DNA of 64,000 bases from an uncultured Kiritimatiellota bacterium (GCA_944391085.1 CALXSE010000009.1:1-64000), one strand, 5' to 3'. Positions 26,604 through 35,368 are shown, counted from the stretch's first letter. A program made the numbers and translations. Notes: generated by a model from the sequence alone, not told the origin.

Positions 26604-27356
26604 ATGAAAACTTCGACGATCCAACTCCCCGGCTGCGTGCTCCATGTCTGCGACACGGGCGACGCGCTGGCCGACACCTGCTTTGCCTTCGAGGGGCCCG
26701 AGGGCCTGGTCTGCCTGGAGGCGCCCGCCTTTCAGCCCGACGTGGACGCCTGGAAGGCCTATCTGGCGGCGCTCGGCAAGCCTATCCTCGGCGTGCTCAC
26801 CCCTTATCACGTGGGCGGGGCCGACCAGCTCGGCGAGACGCTCGCCACGGCCCGCACCGTCGCGGCGCTCGCCCCCGGCGGCGCCATCCATGGCATCACC
26901 GAGGGCTTCAAGGAGGCCTTCCATGGGGCCTTTCTCCAGCCCCGTCCGATTGGCCGGGTCATCCCCGAGGGGGCGCTGAGCCTCGGCGGCCTGGACTTCG
27001 TCATCCGCGACGAGGGCTATGGTTTTGCCGTGGAGCTTCCCGCCGCGCGACTCTCGGCCACCCACCTCTTCGGCGCGGACTGCCACAGCCTGCTGCCCTC
27101 GCGCGAGGCGATCGACGCGGCGCTGGCGCAGTGCGACGCGCTGGAGGCCGCGGGCGTCCGTCTCATCCTTTCCACCCACCATCTGCCGGAGGGCCCCGAG
27201 GCGATCCCCGCCAAGCGCGCCTATCTGTTGCGCGTCAAGGCGATCGCCGCGGAGGCGCCAGACGCCAAGGCCTTTGAGACTGCCGTGCGGGCGGCCTTCC
27301 CCACGCTCGGCGCGGAGGGTTATCTCGCGATGACGGCGGCGGCGCTCTATCGTTGA
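26604..27356 (+). CDS. Metallo-beta-lactamase-fold-like protein without the HxHxDH motif
   Basis: A 250-residue protein with the outline of the metallo-beta-lactamase fold: an N-terminal strand pair (CVLHVCDTGDALADTCFAFEGPEGLVCLEAP), a loop TPYHVGGADQL where the metal motif HxHxDH normally sits, and ILSTHHLPEGPEAI near the end. Only one His of the usual zinc set is in place, so it may bind a different metal or act without one. It is divergent from the hxlR gene with AAAGGAC before the ATG, and is probably that regulator's target. A glyoxalase-like or detoxifying role is a guess from context. A strong bidirectional terminator follows. Confidence 0.6.
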   Translation: MKTSTIQLPGCVLHVCDTGDALADTCFAFEGPEGLVCLEAPAFQPDVDAWKAYLAALGKPILGVLTPYHVGGADQLGETLATARTVAALAPGGAIHGITEGFKEAFHGAFLQPRPIGRVIPEGALSLGGLDFVIRDEGYGFAVELPAARLSATHLFGADCHSLLPSREAIDAALAQCDALEAAGVRLILSTHHLPEGPEAIPAKRAYLLRVKAIAAEAPDAKAFETAVRAAFPTLGAEGYLAMTAAALYR

Positions 27357-27376
27357 GCGGCGGCATACATAAAAGA

Positions 27377-27408
27377 GAAGGCCCCCGACCGCGCGGTCGG
27401 GGGCCTTC
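27377..27408. terminator. Bidirectional intrinsic terminator between the 26604 gene and lysS
   Basis: A perfect 16-pair inverted repeat centred at 27392/27393 (arms GAAGGCCCCCGACCGC). It is preceded by AAAAGA and followed by TTG, so it can end transcripts from both sides. It separates two convergent genes. Confidence 0.85.
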
Positions 27409-27426
27409 TTGCAGACTGGCGGGGCG

Positions 27427-28875
27427 TCAGGCCTCGGATTTGAGCTGGGGGAAGAGGATGACGTCGCGGATGGCCTCGGTGTTGGTCAGGAGCATGACGA
27501 GGCGGTCGATGCCCAGGCCCAGGCCGCCGGTGGGCGGCATCCCGTATTCGAGGGCCTCCACGAAGTCCAGGTCGGTGGGCTCGGCGTCGGCCTCGACCTG
27601 GCGGGAGAAGGCCTCGCGCTGGGCGTCCGGGTCGTTCTGCTCGGTGTAGCCGGGGCAGAGCTCCTTGCCGGCGACGACGAACTCGAAGACGTCCACCAGC
27701 GCGTCGTCGTCCTTGCAGGCTTTCGCGAGGGGGACGTATTGCTTCGGGATACGGGTGACGAAGGTGGGCTGGAAGAGGGTCTTCTCGATGAGCTTGTCGT
27801 AGACCTCGTGGGAGAGGGTGAGGTGGTCGACGATCTCGGGGGTGAGCTCGAGCCCGGCCTCGGCGGCGCGGGCGCGGGCGGCCTCATAGTCGAGCGCGAA
27901 CCAGTCGGCGCCCATGCGCTCCTCGATGAGCGCGCGCTGGGAGATCTCGCGGTAGGGCGGCTCGAAGTCCAGCGTCTTGCCCTCCGTGCCGTAGGGCACC
28001 TGGCGGGAACCGAGGACGGTGTCGCAGAGGTAGGGGAGCAGGCCCTCGATGAGGGCCTTCATCGAGGAACGGTCGCCGTAGGCCTCGTAGACCTCCAGGA
28101 CGGTGAACTCGGGGTTGTGCGTGCGGTCGATGCCCTCGTTCCGGAAGTCCTTGCCGAGCTCGAAGATCTTGTCGAAGCCGCCGACGAGGAGGCGCTTGAG
28201 GTAAAGCTCGGGGGCGATGCGCAGCACCATCTCGCGGTCGAGGGCGTTGTGGTGGGTGACGAAGGGCTTGGCCGCGGCGCCGCCGGCCTGCGCCTGCATG
28301 ATGGGCGTCTCAACCTCGACGAAGCCCTTGGAGGCGAGGTAGTTGCGGATGCCGAGGAGAATCTTGTGGCGCTTGTCGAAGCGGGCGCGGCTCTCGGGGT
28401 TGGACATCAGGTCGAGGTAACGGCGGCGGTAGCGCTCTTCCTGATCCTGCAGGCCGTGCCATTTCTCGGGCGGCTGGCGGACGGCCTTGGAGAGGAGCTC
28501 CCAAGAGGCGACGTCGACGGTCTTTTCGCCGGCCTGGGTGGTGAAGAGCGCGCCCTTGACGCCGATGATGTCGCCCAGGTCGAGCAGCTTGGCGGCGTTG
28601 TAGGCCTCCTCGCCGACGCCGTCGCGCTTGAGGAGGATTTGGAAGGCGTCGGTGCCGTCGTTGAGGTGGATGAACATGAGCTTGCCCATGCGGCGCTTGG
28701 TCTGGATGCGCCCGGCGACGGCGACGGCCTTGCCTTCCTCGAAGCGCTCGCGGGTCTCCCTGAGGGTGCCGGTGCGGGCGAAGGCGTGGCCGTAGGGGGC
28801 GTAGCCCAGCTCGGCGAGCCTGGCGCGGTTGGCAAGGCGCTGCGCGCGGTATTGGTCCGGGGTTTGCGTGTCCAT
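27427..28875 (-). CDS. lysS: Lysyl-tRNA synthetase, class II
   Basis: This 482-residue class IIb synthetase charges tRNA-Lys. It has the OB-fold anticodon domain (AVAGRIQTKRRMGKLMFIHLNDGT), motif 1 (GFVEVETPIM), motif 2 (FRNEGIDRTHNPEFTVLEVYEAY) and motif 3 (GLGLGIDRLVMLL). ATG 28875 is preceded by AAGGAGG eight bases upstream; an earlier in-frame start at 28893 would overlap that site. It follows tkt by 27 bases on the same strand and is likely cotranscribed. Length and motifs are normal. Confidence 0.96.
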   Translation of the reverse strand: MDTQTPDQYRAQRLANRARLAELGYAPYGHAFARTGTLRETRERFEEGKAVAVAGRIQTKRRMGKLMFIHLNDGTDAFQILLKRDGVGEEAYNAAKLLDLGDIIGVKGALFTTQAGEKTVDVASWELLSKAVRQPPEKWHGLQDQEERYRRRYLDLMSNPESRARFDKRHKILLGIRNYLASKGFVEVETPIMQAQAGGAAAKPFVTHHNALDREMVLRIAPELYLKRLLVGGFDKIFELGKDFRNEGIDRTHNPEFTVLEVYEAYGDRSSMKALIEGLLPYLCDTVLGSRQVPYGTEGKTLDFEPPYREISQRALIEERMGADWFALDYEAARARAAEAGLELTPEIVDHLTLSHEVYDKLIEKTLFQPTFVTRIPKQYVPLAKACKDDDALVDVFEFVVAGKELCPGYTEQNDPDAQREAFSRQVEADAEPTDLDFVEALEYGMPPTGGLGLGIDRLVMLLTNTEAIRDVILFPQLKSEA

Positions 28876-28902
28876 CGTGTGCCTCCTTGGCAAAGGCGGC
28901 CG

Positions 28903-30900
28903 TTAGGCCAAGAGGTCGTTGAGCAGTGCGGCGAGGCGCCCGGGGGTGAAGCCGAAGTGTTCGGCCAAGACCTCCGCGGGGCCCGAGGCGCCGAACCCAT
29001 CCATCCCCAAAACGCGGCCCTGCGCGCCGACGTACCGCTCCCACCCGAAGGGGCTGGCGGCCTCGACGGCGAGGCGCCTGGCGACGGCGGGGGGGAGGAC
29101 TTCGTCGCGGTAGGCCTTGTCCTGCCGGGCGAACAGGAACCAGCTGGGCATGGAGACCACGCGGAGGTTGCGTGCGTCGGCCTGCGCCACCTGCAGCGCC
29201 AGGGCGACCTCCGAGCCGGAGGCGATGAGGATGGCCTCCGGCTCCCGGGCGGGGTCGCGTTGCCAGAGGACGTACGCGCCCTTTTTGAGGCCCTCGGCGG
29301 GGGCCAGGGCGGCGCGGTCGAGCACGGGAAGGTTCTGGCGCGAGAGCATCAGGCAGGTAGGCCCGTCCTTGCGGCGGAGGGCGACCTCCCATGCCACGGC
29401 GGTCTCCGTGGCGTCAGCCGGGCGGAGGTCGCAGACGTTGGGCATGGCGCGGAGCGCGGGAAGCTGCTCCACCGGCTCGTGCGTCGGGCCGTCCTCGCCC
29501 ACGTAGAAGCTGTCGTGCGTCAGCACGCAGATCGTCGGCGCGCCCATGAGCGCGGCCACGCGGAGCGCGGGGCGCAGGTAGTCGCAGAAGACGAAGAAGG
29601 TGCCGCCGTAGACGCGGAGGCCGCCGTGGACGGCCATGCCGCCCATGACCGCGGCCATCGCGAACTCGCGGATGCCGAAGTGGAGGTTCCGCCCGGCGTA
29701 ATCCCCGCGCGACACGTCGCCCAACCCCGTGAGGGTCGTCATGTTCGAGGGCGCCAGGTCGGCCGAGCCGCCCACGAGCCAGGGGAGCGCGGGGGCGATG
29801 GCGTTGAGCACCTTGCCGGAGGCCGCGCGGGTGGAGATTGGCCTGTCGCCCCAGGCGGGGATGAGGTCGGCGAAGGCCTCGGGCACCGTCTGCGCCTGGA
29901 AGGCGTTCCACTTGGCCTTGAGCGCGGGGTCGGCGGCGAAGGCGGCCTTGGCCTCGCGCGCCCATTTCTTTTGCAGGCGGCGCATCTTTTCGGCGCGCGC
30001 GGCGAAGAGCCCGCGCACCTGTTCGGGCACCGCGAAGGCCTGCTCCGGGTCGAAACCGAGGCCCCGCTTGGCCAGGCATACCTCGTCCGCGCCCAGCGGC
30101 GCGCCATGGCAGGAGGCGGAGCCGGCCTTGTTGGGCGAGCCTTTGCCGATGACGGTGCGGCAGATGACGAGCGTGGGCTTCCCCATGGGCTTGCCGGCCT
30201 TGCGCAGGGCTCTCTCGATGTCGTCGAAGTCGTGGCCGTCGCAGGAGAGGACGCGCCAGCCGTAGCTCTCGAAGCGGCGTTTGGCGTCGTCGGCCATGGC
30301 GATGTCGGTGGCGCCCTCGATGGTGATGCCGTTGGAGTCGTAGAGCAGGATCAGCTTTTCCAGGCCCAACGTGCCGGCCAGCGAGCAGGCCTCGTGCGAG
30401 ATGCCTTCTTCCAGGTCGCCGTCGCCGCAGGTGACCCAGGTGCGGTGGTCGACGAGCGCGCGGCCCTCGGCGTTGAAACGTGCCGCGAGCATCCGCTCGG
30501 CCAGCGCCAGGCCCACGCCCGCGGCGATGCCCTGGCCCAGGGGGCCGGTCGTCGTCTCCACGCCGGGCGTGACGCCGCGCTCGGGGTGGCCGGGCGTGCG
30601 CGCGCCCAGCTGGCGGAAGGCCCTGAGGTCGTCCAGCGACACCCCGAAGCCGGCCAGGTGGAGCGTCGCGTAAAGCAGGCTGGAGGCGTGCCCGCCGGAG
30701 AGCACAAAGCGGTCGCGGTCGACCCATTCGGGGGCGTCGGGGCAGACTTTGAGGTGGCCCAGCCAGAGCGCGGCCATCACGTCGGCCAACCCCAGCGCCA
30801 CGCCCGGGTGGCCGGAGTTCGCCGCCTGCACCTCGTCCATGGCCAGGCATCGCAGCGTGTTCGCCGCCAACAGCAGGTCTTCCGTCTTCAATTTGCTCAT
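28903..30900 (-). CDS. tkt: Transketolase
   Basis: A 665-residue thiamine-diphosphate enzyme of the pentose phosphate pathway. It moves two-carbon units between sugar phosphates. It carries the N-terminal RCLAMDEVQAANSGHPG, GPLGQGIA, the ThDP motif from GDGDLEEGISHEACS to YDSNGITIEG, FGIREFAMAAVMGGMA, the Glu-containing catalytic block GEDGPTHEPVEQL and the C-terminal SGSEVALALQ. ATG 30900 has AAGGGTGA upstream; earlier in-frame starts would lie in or before the promoter. lysS lies 27 bases downstream. Confidence 0.96.
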   Translation of the reverse strand: MSKLKTEDLLLAANTLRCLAMDEVQAANSGHPGVALGLADVMAALWLGHLKVCPDAPEWVDRDRFVLSGGHASSLLYATLHLAGFGVSLDDLRAFRQLGARTPGHPERGVTPGVETTTGPLGQGIAAGVGLALAERMLAARFNAEGRALVDHRTWVTCGDGDLEEGISHEACSLAGTLGLEKLILLYDSNGITIEGATDIAMADDAKRRFESYGWRVLSCDGHDFDDIERALRKAGKPMGKPTLVICRTVIGKGSPNKAGSASCHGAPLGADEVCLAKRGLGFDPEQAFAVPEQVRGLFAARAEKMRRLQKKWAREAKAAFAADPALKAKWNAFQAQTVPEAFADLIPAWGDRPISTRAASGKVLNAIAPALPWLVGGSADLAPSNMTTLTGLGDVSRGDYAGRNLHFGIREFAMAAVMGGMAVHGGLRVYGGTFFVFCDYLRPALRVAALMGAPTICVLTHDSFYVGEDGPTHEPVEQLPALRAMPNVCDLRPADATETAVAWEVALRRKDGPTCLMLSRQNLPVLDRAALAPAEGLKKGAYVLWQRDPAREPEAILIASGSEVALALQVAQADARNLRVVSMPSWFLFARQDKAYRDEVLPPAVARRLAVEAASPFGWERYVGAQGRVLGMDGFGASGPAEVLAEHFGFTPGRLAALLNDLLA

Positions 30901-30935
30901 CGCGCTCACCCTTGGGTCTGAAAAATGAAGCATGA

Positions 30936-30941
30936 ATGATA
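30936..30941 (-). promoter_or_regulatory. Extended -10 box TATCAT for tkt-lysS
   Basis: TTTTGGTATCAT on the minus strand, 35 bases before ATG 30900. It matches the TGGTATnnT pattern found before other genes here. Confidence 0.5.
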
Positions 30942-31165
30942 CCAAAATCGGCCTGGAGCCGCAAATTGTCGCGAGTCTCACGGGGTTCCCCTCGCCCTTC
31001 CCCTTGACCTGGCATACTGTGCGGCATTCCCGGGCGGACCTGGGGCGGCCATGCGCTTGACTTCTCGTTCCGGTTGTGGGAGAGTGTGGGCATCCAGGCG
31101 GTTTGGCTCAGCCGTGGTTTCATAGGGCCATAAGCGGGGGATCGGAGAAAGGCGTGGGAGGGAAG

Positions 31166-31681
31166 GTGCCCGTTTCAATCAGGGAAGAGGGACCGGCGGA
31201 TGACGCTGCCGTTTATCGGGTGGTGCGGGAGGCTTTCGCCGGCGCAAAGCACCGTGATGGCACGGAGCAAGACCTGGTCGTCGCGCTCCGGCAGGGGGAG
31301 GCGTATATCCGGGAATTGGCGTTGGTCGCCTGCCAGGAAGACAAACTCGTCGGCCACATCCTCTTCACCCGCGCGGCGATTGGCGAAGTGCCTGTCCTGG
31401 CGCTTGCGCCGTTGGCGGTGTTGCCGGAGGCGCAGCGCCGGGGCGTCGGCTCGGCGCTGGTGCGCGAGGGGCATCGGCGTGCGGCAAAGATGGGGTTTGG
31501 GTACAGCGTCGTCCTAGGCGACGCCGCGTTTTATTCGCGCTTTGGTTACGCCCCCGCCTCGCGGTTTGGGATACGGGCGCCCTTTGAGGTGGCGGACGAG
31601 AACTTTATGGCGGTTCGGTTGCGCGCTGACGTGGGCGAGCTTCCCGGCGTGGTTCGTTACGCCGCGGCCTTTGGGCTCTGA
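31166..31681 (+). CDS. GNAT-family N-acetyltransferase
   Basis: A 171-residue protein of the YhbS-like GNAT group: acceptor side at RVVREAFAG, LALAPLAVLPEAQRRGVGSALVREG as the acetyl-CoA pyrophosphate loop (QRRGVGS), then YSVVLGDAAFYSRFGYAPA, a hallmark of this subgroup. Its substrate cannot be told. The likely start is GTG at 31166 with GGGAGGGAAG just upstream; there is no good ATG. About 150 bases upstream TGGCATACT could be its -10. It is a single gene, followed by the leader RNA region of membrane gene B. Confidence 0.85.
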   Translation: MPVSIREEGPADDAAVYRVVREAFAGAKHRDGTEQDLVVALRQGEAYIRELALVACQEDKLVGHILFTRAAIGEVPVLALAPLAVLPEAQRRGVGSALVREGHRRAAKMGFGYSVVLGDAAFYSRFGYAPASRFGIRAPFEVADENFMAVRLRADVGELPGVVRYAAAFGL

Positions 31682-31694
31682 GGCAAGCGTAAAT

Positions 31695-31718
31695 AAAAAA
31701 GAGGGAAGGGTGTCCCTC
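31695..31718 (-). terminator. Leftward-pointing terminator hairpin without an obvious gene
   Basis: On the minus strand GAGGGA-CACCCT-TCCCTC is followed directly by TTTTTT. It would stop a leftward transcript coming from the 31720-31860 region, where I see no coding sequence. On the plus strand the A-run lies before the hairpin, so it is not a good terminator for the GNAT gene. Confidence 0.5.
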
Positions 31719-31849
31719 CTCGTCGGGCCGTCTTGTCCCCTCGGTCTTTCCGCCGCGAACTTGATGCTTTCCGCGCCGTGGCCGTGGTAAGGACATTGCG
31801 GGATTGTTGACGGCCACCGGCGGCGTTTCCCGTTTGAGCGGGTTTGTGG

Positions 31850-31855
31850 TATAGT
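31850..31855 (+). promoter_or_regulatory. Extended -10 box TATAGT for leader B
   Basis: TTTGTGGTATAGT matches the TGTGGTATnnT pattern of this window. Transcription should start near 31862, giving a leader of about 185 nt before ATG 32047. Confidence 0.6.
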
Positions 31856-31861
31856 ATGTGG

Positions 31862-32046
31862 CGTCCTGCGGGAGACATCCGCAGGGCATGCGTGCGCATG
31901 CACGAATGTTTTGCTCAACACGAAGTCTGGTAAACATCGAGAGGGCAAACGTTCGGGTGCGGCATATGCGTTGGCATATGCCCTCCCGTCTGTTTCTCTC
32001 AAGGCCTACCAGACGCCCGTGTTGGAACAGACGGGAGGGCCTTTTT
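31862..32046 (+). promoter_or_regulatory. Structured leader RNA of membrane gene B (candidate riboswitch, copy B)
   Basis: The leader mirrors copy A. Hairpin CCTGCGG/CCGCAGG (31865-31885) and an extra GCATGC hairpin come first, then the shared motif GAATGTTTT (31904-31912). The enclosing helix is CAACACG (31916-31922) with CGTGTTG (32018-32024) and GTCTGGTA (31925-31932) with TACCAGAC (32007-32014), split by AA and GCC exactly as in A. The inner helix is GAGAG (31939-31943) with CTCTC (31996-32000). The central hairpin is GGCATATGC/GCATATGCC (31961-31982). The final stem GCCCTCCCGTCTG (31980-31992) with CAGACGGGAGGGC (32028-32040) hides the GGGAGG site and is followed by CTTTTT and ATG. No known riboswitch class is recognised. 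Confidence 0.78.
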
Positions 32047-33969
32047 ATGGCATGGAGACGTTGGGGCGAGGCTGTCGCCCGGTTGAGGGAGCCGGTCCGG
32101 CGGGCCGAGTGTGCTGTTCTGTTTTTCCCGGTCGCGGTGACGGTGCTGGCGGCGTTGGCGCTGCTGTGTGGCGGACGGGTGGCCGCGTGGCAGTGGTGGG
32201 TGGCGACCGCGGCGGCGTTCGCGTGGCTGGCGCTCTGGCGAGGGGCGGGGATGCGCGCTCGGCTTGCGGCGTGCGGGGCCTTCGCGGTGGTGTTGGCGGG
32301 GATCTGGGTGGCGGCGGGATGCGTGGTCTCGCAGGGGGGAGTGGACAACGTGGTTTACCATTTTCCGGCCATCCGGCTCCTGATCGAGGGATGGAACCCG
32401 GTTTACGCGCCGACGCCGGAAACACTGGCCGCGTCGATGGGCGTGGAGCCCTGGGAGATGCGCCTGTGGCATGTGCTTGCTTTTCCCAAGGGCGTATGGA
32501 TTTTCAATGCCGCGGCGTATCGTTTTACGGGCGCGCCCTTTGCATTGACTTTCCCGCTGTGGCCCTTTCTCTTTCTGGCGGCGGCGGGGCAGGTGGCGCG
32601 GCTGTTGCGGACGATGGGATGGGGGATGTGCCTGGTCGCGGTGGTGTTGCTATGGGCGTGGGCACCGGCGCATGGGGGGATCACGGACGCGGCGGTCTGC
32701 CTGGGCGGGGTGGGGGTGCTGGCGGTGATGGCGCGGGCGTTGGCGGGGGAGCGCGGGGTGGCGTTGCCGTTGGTTTGCCTGAGTTTCTGGATGATGGTGT
32801 CCAAGCAGGTGGGGTTGCTGGCCTGCTTCGTCTTTTGGGCGTGCTTCGCGGCGGTTTTGCTGTGGCGGGCGCGCTGGGCGGCGGTGCCGCGGCTGGCGGC
32901 GTTTGGCGGGGTGCTGATGGCGCTTTTCCTGGTGGTGTGCGCGAACCCGTACCTGACGTCGTGGCGGCATTACGGGCACCCGCTTTATCCGATGGTCTCG
33001 GCCGACGAGGCGCGCTTCCCGGCCCATGACCTGACGGAGGATTTCTCCATCTGCAACGCGGACGCTCAGGCGATGGGGCATGTGGGGAGCTTTGTGAACG
33101 CCTATCTTTCCCCTTGGCTGGCCGCGCGTTATTATGAGTGGCGGCTGGGGCGCGGGGACTTCGCCCCCAATCGTTACGTGTGGTGGCAGACGAACCCCGA
33201 GGCGTGCGAGGCCGCGCCGTTGCCGGCGGGGGAACGGTGGGGGCTGTTGGCGGCCTTTGCGGCGGTGGCGCTGTTTGGGGGGCGGCGGCTGCGGTTCGTC
33301 TGGGTGGCGGCGGCGGTGGGGCTTTTCGCCTTCCCGGCGGTCTATTTCGGCTTTCTGCGGTATGCGCCGTGGGTGGCGTTGGTGAAGGCGCTGGGGGTGG
33401 CGGCGACGGCGGATTGGGCGGCGCGGCGCTTGCCGCGGGCGGGGCGCGCCGTGGCGTGGGGGGCGTTGGCGGCGGCGGTGGGGGTGGTCGGGGGGCGGGC
33501 GGCGCTTTACGCCGCCATCCAGATCGACCAGGCGGAGCAGATGCGCGAGGTGTTGCGGCGGTCGCCGCCGAAGGTGTTGCGCATGTACACGTATGGCGGC
33601 GACCGCTCGCTGGAGGCCGCGGCGCGGCATGGTTACCCTTCCATCGACCCGGCGACGTTTGGGGATCGCTCGCAGATCGTGTTGCTCAACCTGCGCCTGC
33701 TGACCCGGCAGGTGCCGGCGCTCCGTGGGGCGGAGGTGCGGCGGATGAGCCTTGAGGAGCTGGCGGTTTTCCCGCCGGGGCCGAACGAGGAGTTCCGGAT
33801 GGGCCCGGATTACGACCCGAAGGCGTGGTCGGGCTGGGCGCGGAACGCCGCGAACCCGAACCGTCTGGCGCGGTACCTGAACTATCCGTCGCTGGTGCTG
33901 CGGGCCTATTGCGTGGCGTTGCCCCGGGGCGTGTTGGCGCGGCTGGAGGGGCTCCTCCCCGGGAGGTGA
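32047..33969 (+). CDS. Polytopic membrane protein B (possible GT-C-type glycosyltransferase)
   Basis: A 640-residue integral membrane protein with around ten to twelve hydrophobic helices. After two N-terminal helices comes QGGVDNVVYHFPAIRLLIEGWNPVY, a first-loop pattern (acidic residue, then YHxP) like that of GT-C sugar transferases of the PMT/ArnT type. ADEARFPAHDLTEDF, NADAQAMGHVG and FVNAYLSPW are shared with the interrupted paralog A, ungapped over the N-terminal 90 residues. A C-terminal soluble part (from about 535) ends GVLARLEGLLPGR. GGGAGG, eight bases before ATG 32047, lies inside the terminator-like hairpin of the leader, so both transcription and translation should respond to the leader fold. 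The function is inferred, not shown. Confidence 0.75.
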   Translation: MAWRRWGEAVARLREPVRRAECAVLFFPVAVTVLAALALLCGGRVAAWQWWVATAAAFAWLALWRGAGMRARLAACGAFAVVLAGIWVAAGCVVSQGGVDNVVYHFPAIRLLIEGWNPVYAPTPETLAASMGVEPWEMRLWHVLAFPKGVWIFNAAAYRFTGAPFALTFPLWPFLFLAAAGQVARLLRTMGWGMCLVAVVLLWAWAPAHGGITDAAVCLGGVGVLAVMARALAGERGVALPLVCLSFWMMVSKQVGLLACFVFWACFAAVLLWRARWAAVPRLAAFGGVLMALFLVVCANPYLTSWRHYGHPLYPMVSADEARFPAHDLTEDFSICNADAQAMGHVGSFVNAYLSPWLAARYYEWRLGRGDFAPNRYVWWQTNPEACEAAPLPAGERWGLLAAFAAVALFGGRRLRFVWVAAAVGLFAFPAVYFGFLRYAPWVALVKALGVAATADWAARRLPRAGRAVAWGALAAAVGVVGGRAALYAAIQIDQAEQMREVLRRSPPKVLRMYTYGGDRSLEAAARHGYPSIDPATFGDRSQIVLLNLRLLTRQVPALRGAEVRRMSLEELAVFPPGPNEEFRMGPDYDPKAWSGWARNAANPNRLARYLNYPSLVLRAYCVALPRGVLARLEGLLPGR

Positions 33970-33986
33970 GCGGCGGGAAAAAAGGC

Positions 33987-34016
33987 TTGCAGAGGGGGGC
34001 GGCTGTCGTGTATGAT
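33987..34016 (+). promoter_or_regulatory. Promoter TTGCAG-N18-TATGAT for the secretion/pseudopilin operon
   Basis: A recognisable -35 (33987-33992) and -10 (34011-34016) pair lies 57 bases before gspF. It would drive the long cluster up to the tpiA region, where gaps between genes are short. Confidence 0.5.
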
Positions 34017-34072
34017 ACTGTTCGCAACGTTGGAGCGGGCGGGAGCCCGGTGGTTTAACCGAGGACGGAACG

Positions 34073-35353
34073 ATGGCGAAGTTCAGATTCAAGGCGGTGG
34101 ATTCGCAGGGCCAGGAGGTCACCAGCACGGTGGAGGCGGAGACGCAGCGCGACGCGATCGAGAAGATCCGCGCGATGAAGCTGACGCCCAAGGCCATCGG
34201 TCAGGTGCGCGAGGACGCCGCGCCGCCGCCCGCCGCGGAAAAGCCGAAGAAGAAGCGCGCGGGCGACATCGAAATCAAGCTGCCCAAAATCTTCAAGCCC
34301 CGGGTGAAGGCGAAGGACCTGATGGTCTTCACGCGCCAGCTGGCGACGTTGGTGGACGCGGGCCTGCCGCTCCTGCGCGGCCTGCGCGTGCTCCACCGCC
34401 AGTGCCAGAACGAGACGCTGAAGGACGCGCTGACGGGGATGATCGACACGGTCGAGACGGGCAACACCTTCTCCGAGTCGCTGGCGAACTACCCCAAAAT
34501 CTTCAACCACCTGTACGTGAACATGGTGCGCGCGGGCGAGGCCGGCGGCGTGCTGGAGACGGTACTGAACCGCCTGGCCGAGTTCATGGAGAAGGGCGAG
34601 AAAATCAAGAACAAGGTCAAGGGCGCGATGACGTACCCGATCGTCGTCCTGGTGGCGGCCGTGGGCATCGTGGTCTTCCTGATGCTGGCGGTGATCCCGA
34701 AGTTCCAGCAGATCTTCGACGACCTGCTCGGCGGCGAGGGGATGCCGGCGCTCACGGCCTTCGTCATCGCCTTCTCGGAGTGGGTGCAGCAGTATTGGCT
34801 TTTCCTCTTCGCGGCGATCTTCGGCGCGGTGGTGCTGCTGAAAATCTTCTTCAAGACGCCGATCGGCTCGCGGGCGTGGGATTACTTCGCCCTGCGCGCG
34901 CCCGGCTTCGGGCAGCTGAACCAGAAGACGATCGTGGCGCGCCTGACGCGCACGCTGGGCACGTTGCTGAGCTCGGGCGTGCCGGTGCTGCAGGCGCTGG
35001 CGATCGTCAAGGAGACGACGGGCAACAGCGTCATCTCCAAGGCCCTGCAGACGGTGCACGACAGCGTGAAGGAGGGCGAGGGGATGACCGCGCCGCTGGG
35101 GGCGAGCGGGGAGTTCCCGCCCATGGTCGTCTCGATGGTGGAGGTGGGCGAGGAGACCGGCGCCCTGCCCGAGATGCTCATCCGCGTGGCGAACACGTAC
35201 GACGACGAGGTGGACAACGCGGTGGCGGCGATGACCTCGGTCATCGAGCCGATCATGATCATCTTCCTGGCCGTGGTCGTCGGCGGCATCGTGGTGGCCA
35301 TGTTCATGCCGCTGATCTCGATCATCGGCTCCATCGGCGGCGGCGCCGCCTAA
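34073..35353 (+). CDS. gspF: Type II secretion/type IV pilus inner-membrane platform protein (GspF/PilC family)
   Basis: A 426-residue polytopic protein with two T2SF domains. The N-terminal FRFKAVDSQGQEV is typical of GspF/PilC. The first domain has FTRQLATLVDAGLPLLRGLRVL and ANMVRAGEAGG-type sequence (NMVRAGEAGGVL); the second has LTRTLGTLLSSGVPVLQALAIV and MVEVGEETGALPEML. Three hydrophobic segments lie near 200, 250 and 400. The protein anchors the assembly ATPase and drives pseudopilus growth. Residues 50-70 form an unusual Pro/Lys-rich linker (PPPAAEKPKKKR). It leads a run of prepilin-like genes; the ATPase, secretin and prepilin peptidase genes are not in this window. Confidence 0.93.
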   Translation: MAKFRFKAVDSQGQEVTSTVEAETQRDAIEKIRAMKLTPKAIGQVREDAAPPPAAEKPKKKRAGDIEIKLPKIFKPRVKAKDLMVFTRQLATLVDAGLPLLRGLRVLHRQCQNETLKDALTGMIDTVETGNTFSESLANYPKIFNHLYVNMVRAGEAGGVLETVLNRLAEFMEKGEKIKNKVKGAMTYPIVVLVAAVGIVVFLMLAVIPKFQQIFDDLLGGEGMPALTAFVIAFSEWVQQYWLFLFAAIFGAVVLLKIFFKTPIGSRAWDYFALRAPGFGQLNQKTIVARLTRTLGTLLSSGVPVLQALAIVKETTGNSVISKALQTVHDSVKEGEGMTAPLGASGEFPPMVVSMVEVGEETGALPEMLIRVANTYDDEVDNAVAAMTSVIEPIMIIFLAVVVGGIVVAMFMPLISIIGSIGGGAA

Positions 35354-35368
35354 GCGAGGAGGCCTAGG

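Noticed and set aside
31016-31165. A small gene between the tkt promoter and the GNAT gene
   Set aside because: Short frames exist (for example ATG 31051, 24 codons), but they lack ribosome sites, and no conserved pattern can be judged from one sequence.
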